From the NCBI GenBank assembly GCA_020226215.1, contig CM035227.1, positions 108,731,732 through 108,795,731 on the forward strand: a stretch of DNA of 64,000 nt, in the 5' to 3' direction. The notes beneath the pieces were generated by a model. The model worked only from the letters and a program-made list of their open reading frames with translations, was not told the origin of the DNA and ran no database searches. The position numbers and the translations under genes were made by a program. The DNA is from Sindora glabra (Eukaryota; Streptophyta; Magnoliopsida; Fabales; Fabaceae). Position 1 is the first letter of the stretch, and each line of letters opens with the position of its first letter. Of the stretch, positions 60,578-64,000 are shown piece by piece.

Positions 60578-60970
60578 AACTTTTTTATTGAAAAAGAAAT
60601 TTATATTAAAAGAAGGGAGTGCATAACAAGAGGACAAGAAATCCTCATAGGAAGGAGTCTAACAAAATCAAGTCAGCACAGCTACCCAAGTTCGAGAGAC
60701 TACAAACAAAATCCAATCCCACAGAAGGAGACTAGATTGGAGCCATTGTCTAAATATTCTTGCATTTCTTTCCAAATGCACCATATGACAGCAAACCAAG
60801 CACAAATCCCAACAGCATTCATCAGTACCAAGACAGTGGAAATGAGTAGACTTTTGCTTCCCAAATTTCAAGGAAAAAACCAAGATATATCAAACAGAGA
60901 ACCAAAAAAAAAAAACCATGCTCCATCTCTCCAAAGCCATATCACAGATGCAGAGAAATAATCAGGATTT
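60578..60970 (-). mobile_element. LINE C-terminus and 3' tail
   Basis: TTTTATTGAAAAAGAAATTT, GAGGACAAGAAATCCTCATA and CAAAATCCAATCCCACAGAA are the family tail. The complement of 60668-60883 encodes LVCCHMVHLERNARIFRQW, the usual C-terminal end. Confidence 0.7.
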
Positions 60971-60984
60971 AGCTGGCAGAAGAA

Positions 60985-62840
60985 ATAGGGAGAGCCTAGT
61001 GAGAATTGGGGAGAAAACACTATTATTACAATTGAATGATAACAGCTAAATACGCATTACTTAACCCAAAAGCACTGTTTACATTGAGCTCCTAAGAAAT
61101 ATAAACACTATAAAACCCTTAACTTTGGTGCACCACAAGCAAACTCATAACACAGCCTAAGCCTATAACATAACCTTTTTTTAATAGAATAAGAAAGTTT
61201 TATAAATAGTATATAAGAGTACAAGAGGAGAGGATAAGTAATCCTCAAGAGTAAATACAAGATTGCTGCCCAATATCTATGCATATCGGACAAACTCAAA
61301 CCCTCTAAAAAAACTATTAGCTTTCATCCCAATAGAAGCAACAAACCAAATCCTATCTCAAAAAAAAAAAAAAAACACTTGATTGGGTCTAATTATTGAA
61401 AATTCTAGCATTCCTTTCCAACCAAATGCACCAAATAACTACAAAATGAGTACAATCCCAATGCGCCTTCTTATGCTTGTTCCCCTCAGAATTCCTTGAG
61501 TTAATAGATGAAAAACTACCCAAATTTGAGGGTAAAACCCAGGAAACTAATTAAACACTCCCCCTAATTATTATTATTATTTTCTGACACTCCACTTCAA
61601 GCTCAAACTTTCTACAAAAATTTGAACTCTCAAGAATAAAATGCAATAAAACATAACTATAAAGAAAACTTTTTTCAAACTCAACGAATGGCTTGCAATG
61701 AACACAGCATGTGAACTCCTCCCCTAAATGCGAACACTCACAAACCCCAAAAACCAAAAAGAAAGCAAAACCTTGGTACATACAACTCTTAGAAGTCAAC
61801 AGACAACTACCTCTATTACTCCCTTGCTCTTCTTCTAGTTGTTCTCTTCGGCGCAAATAACATAGCTTCCAAAAGTCTTCAGCTAACTTCCCCTCAACTA
61901 CTCCCTAAACTTCTCTTAGCTAGTCTTTAACACCACCAATACCTATGGTTAAAATTATGTCAACGCTCACTAGCATCCCTAGATGGAATTACACCAAAAT
62001 ATGATTGCAATACATGCAGACAAACCACAAACAATATGGTCCCAAATGGTGCTCATTAAATACCAAACAAAAGACATATTGCCTTATAACCAAAATGACA
62101 TCAAACGAAATTTCACCTAAAAAATAACACAAAATGCCTAAGAAAACTAGTCCACCTCTTCATAACATCCATGATCAGATTAGCCACAAAGAGGTACAGT
62201 ACAGCAGAAGCAACACAACTACCACAGGTCACAACGTGATTAAATAAACAAATTGCAACTCAAGCCACCAAAACTACAGGCCAAACCAACTAGAAAATAC
62301 CAAAACCAAAGCTTCTCAAATCAAATTGCATGAAATCATTCTACAAGCCTCACAACAAGCCACATCCACTTGATCTTCACAAAACTTGACAAAAAACCTC
62401 TCCATGCTATACTGAAACAAAACAATCCCAATTCTGAAAATTGGTGCCTACACTGTAAAATCACCAAATCAAATCAAGTCAAATCAAATCAACTAGATCA
62501 AGCCAAAAAAAGAACAAACCTAAAATAGAACAAATCCATAACCATTAGACAACAACAAAATTCAACTGCAACAGTGAGAAATATCCACCAGCAATCTGTC
62601 TCCACTCACTAAAGTCACTGCAAATCCCAAGCCAGCCCACTAATAAACTACAGTAAACCTCTGCCACCAAAATAACAAAGGTAGATGCACAAACCTACAC
62701 ACTTTTTTCAGCATCAAAAGAACTGCCGTCACCGATGAACCTGTCAAAATGAAAACCTTTGGCTGTCGGAGCATGCTAGGTTGCTAAAACAGACCAGCAA
62801 AACAAAGACCAAAATCTCTGGTCTTTTTTAAGGCAGCTAG
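60985..62840 (-). mobile_element. Non-coding LTR element, copy 3, with LINE inserted in its LTR
   Basis: The 3' LTR is split: about 60985-61170 (TTTACATTGAGCTCCTAAGAA, ACAGCCTAAGCCTATAACATAA) and 61549-61596 (TATTATTATTTTCTGACA). Next to it is CTCCACTTCAAGCTC, then ATAAAATGCAATAAAACATA as in copy 1 (4190). The internal region to about 62840 matches copies 1 and 2 in patches. No 5' LTR is visible. It is non-coding and truncated. Confidence 0.6.
61171..61548 (-). mobile_element. LINE 3' tail inserted in the LTR of copy 3
   Basis: A T-run, TTTTATAAATAGTATATAAG, GAGAGGATAAGTAATCCTCA, TTAGCTTTCATCCCAATAGAA and a coding end complement (61380-61540) form a typical family member. It interrupts the LTR between ATAACATAACC and the AATTATTATTATTATTT end. 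Confidence 0.7.
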
Positions 62841-62894
62841 GGTTTTCACACAATGACAGTATAAATAATGGAAAGAATAAAGACTAATCAATTT

Positions 62895-63436
62895 TAATGG
62901 TAACCAGCACAGTTATCAGAATCTTACAATTCACAATTTGTTCATGCAATTCAATTTTGAGTCAGGCATTCATTGAATAAATTCATCCATATGAATCTAT
63001 TATGTCACAGAATCTTATCTAGAATTGTATGAATCTTACTATTCAAATCATATAATTCATGCAATTGGACTGATTTTGACTCAAGGCTTTCAGTCAAGTT
63101 GTAATGTAGTCAAGTCAAATTTTACAAAACCTAACTTCAGAAATCTTTTCCCTTGATTTTTGTTATAATAATATTATTTATATAATTAGGAAGCATTATT
63201 TGACTATTTTATTATACACTGCATGTTTTATTACTTCAATATTATTTTAATATTTTATTTCAGGGCCAGTTTTCTTATTTCTTAATTATTTAGTTATTTT
63301 TATATGTATATAACATTAAGTTATTTTAAGTCTTGATCATGAATCTTATGATTCACAATTCATTTCGATCTACAATTCAAAATTTTGATTTTTTGATTCA
63401 TGATTCATTTCATGATTTGACAAGTTTGGTAACCAT
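62895..63436. mobile_element. MITE-like AT-rich repeat
   Basis: The left end is ATGGTAACCAGCACAG and the complement of the right end is ATGGTTACCAAACTTG. GATTCAATTCATGATTCA-like motifs recur near both ends (TTACAATTCACAATTTG left; TGATTCACAATTCATTTCG right). The core is AT-rich and non-coding. Confidence 0.4.
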
Positions 63437-63469
63437 ACCTCCTTTTAAGTCGCTGAAAGCATGATTCCC

Positions 63470-63790
63470 AACAAACCCCAAGACCACACTTCCAAAACAC
63501 CTTAAATTCTTTTCTACTACCAAACCCATAGTAATTGATTGGCAGAAACTAATCCAAAGAGACTAGACAAACCCATTATTCCTATAAAAAAACAAAAAGG
63601 TGATTCCAAAACTGCCAAGCCACCTCAAAACGTAGAAAAAGATGTTCATTTGTTTCCCAACCCAAATAACATATATACAATATCAAGGGATAGATCCTGA
63701 TGGGGCCTTTGAATTTGAAGCAAATAATTTGTATTAACTCTATTGAATACTGCCATCCAAACAAAAAGTAACCACCTTAACCTTCCAAAA
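63470..63790 (-). mobile_element. LINE zf-RVT remnant
   Basis: The minus strand of 63764-63582 encodes a CYLGWETNEHLFLRFEVAW stretch followed by QFWNHLFVFL. It fits the C-terminal zinc-binding domain of plant L1 LINEs (C..C...ET..HLF.HC...W). The downstream frame is broken. Confidence 0.65.
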
Positions 63791-64000
63791 AGATTAACTC
63801 AAGTGAAATTGCTTGGTTGCTGGCTTACAAATTATAAAATGAAAGAAACAGCTGCCAACAGTATAAACCATAATACAGTGAGGACCACAACCTTCTACCA
63901 AGAACAAGAAAATAAGTCTAAAGTGGACAATAACAAAGCAATATCAGCCACTTCTCTAACATTACACTTTCTTAATCAAGTATAACAACAACAAACCAAC
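63791..64000. other. Intron sequence at the window edge
   Basis: No repeat or exon was recognised. The missing 5' exon(s) of NPC1 are not here. Confidence 0.5.

Noticed and set aside
60420..64000. Search for the first exons and promoter of NPC1
   Set aside because: Everything recognisable here is LINE, LTR or MITE-like sequence. No cysteine-rich N-terminal exon, signal peptide or promoter could be supported.

Overview
The window is plant nuclear DNA, most likely from a TE-rich (perhaps woody) flowering plant. It is AT-rich, has GT-AG introns, and is packed with Ty1/copia LTR retrotransposons, L1- and RTE-type LINE fragments and MITE-like repeats. I cannot name the species from the sequence alone.

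One host gene accounts for all the non-transposon coding sequence I can support. It is a Niemann-Pick C1 (NPC1)-type sterol transporter on the minus strand that runs across the whole window and off both ends. I traced 32 consecutive coding exons by eye, from 60412 down to 326. They total 3326 bp, or 1108 codons plus 2 bases. All have GT-AG borders, compatible phases and no stop codon. They cover the end of the N-terminal sterol-binding domain, the first transmembrane helices, the middle luminal domain, the sterol-sensing domain, the C-terminal luminal domain and part of the last membrane block. The first exon(s) lie beyond 64000 and the last exon(s) lie below position 1.

The small introns are about 65 to 500 bp. 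Four have been inflated by repeats. The exon 2-3 intron (about 10.7 kb) holds copia elements F, G and H, a solo LTR and LINE tails. The exon 6-7 intron (about 9.2 kb) holds an RTE, an L1, LINE tails, a non-coding LTR element and a hAT-like repeat. The exon 15-16 intron (about 20.5 kb) holds the nested copia stack A/B/C and copia D nested in an LTR of element E. The exon 27-28 intron is about 4.4 kb. Exon numbers count from the first exon visible here, not from the true gene start.

Mobile elements by region: 1-6.7 kb, a non-coding LTR family, a foldback MITE and a possible solo LTR; 9.9-11.3 kb, a LINE tail and LTR pieces; 12.0-23.2 kb, copia A containing B and C; 23.7-31.9 kb, element E with copia D inside its left LTR; 32.6-34.9 kb, LINE and LTR scraps between exons; 36.4-45.7 kb, LINEs, the RTE and the best non-coding LTR element; 45.9-46.9 kb, a hAT-like repeat; 49.3-59.5 kb, LINE tails and copia F, G and H; 60.6-63.8 kb, LINE tails, a third non-coding LTR element and a MITE-like repeat. 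All retrotransposon coding regions are broken. I found no tRNA, rRNA, CRISPR, promoter or origin, and no second host gene. Nothing here looks like a new functional system. The most informative features are the intact NPC1 reading frame through heavily loaded introns and the nesting history of the elements.
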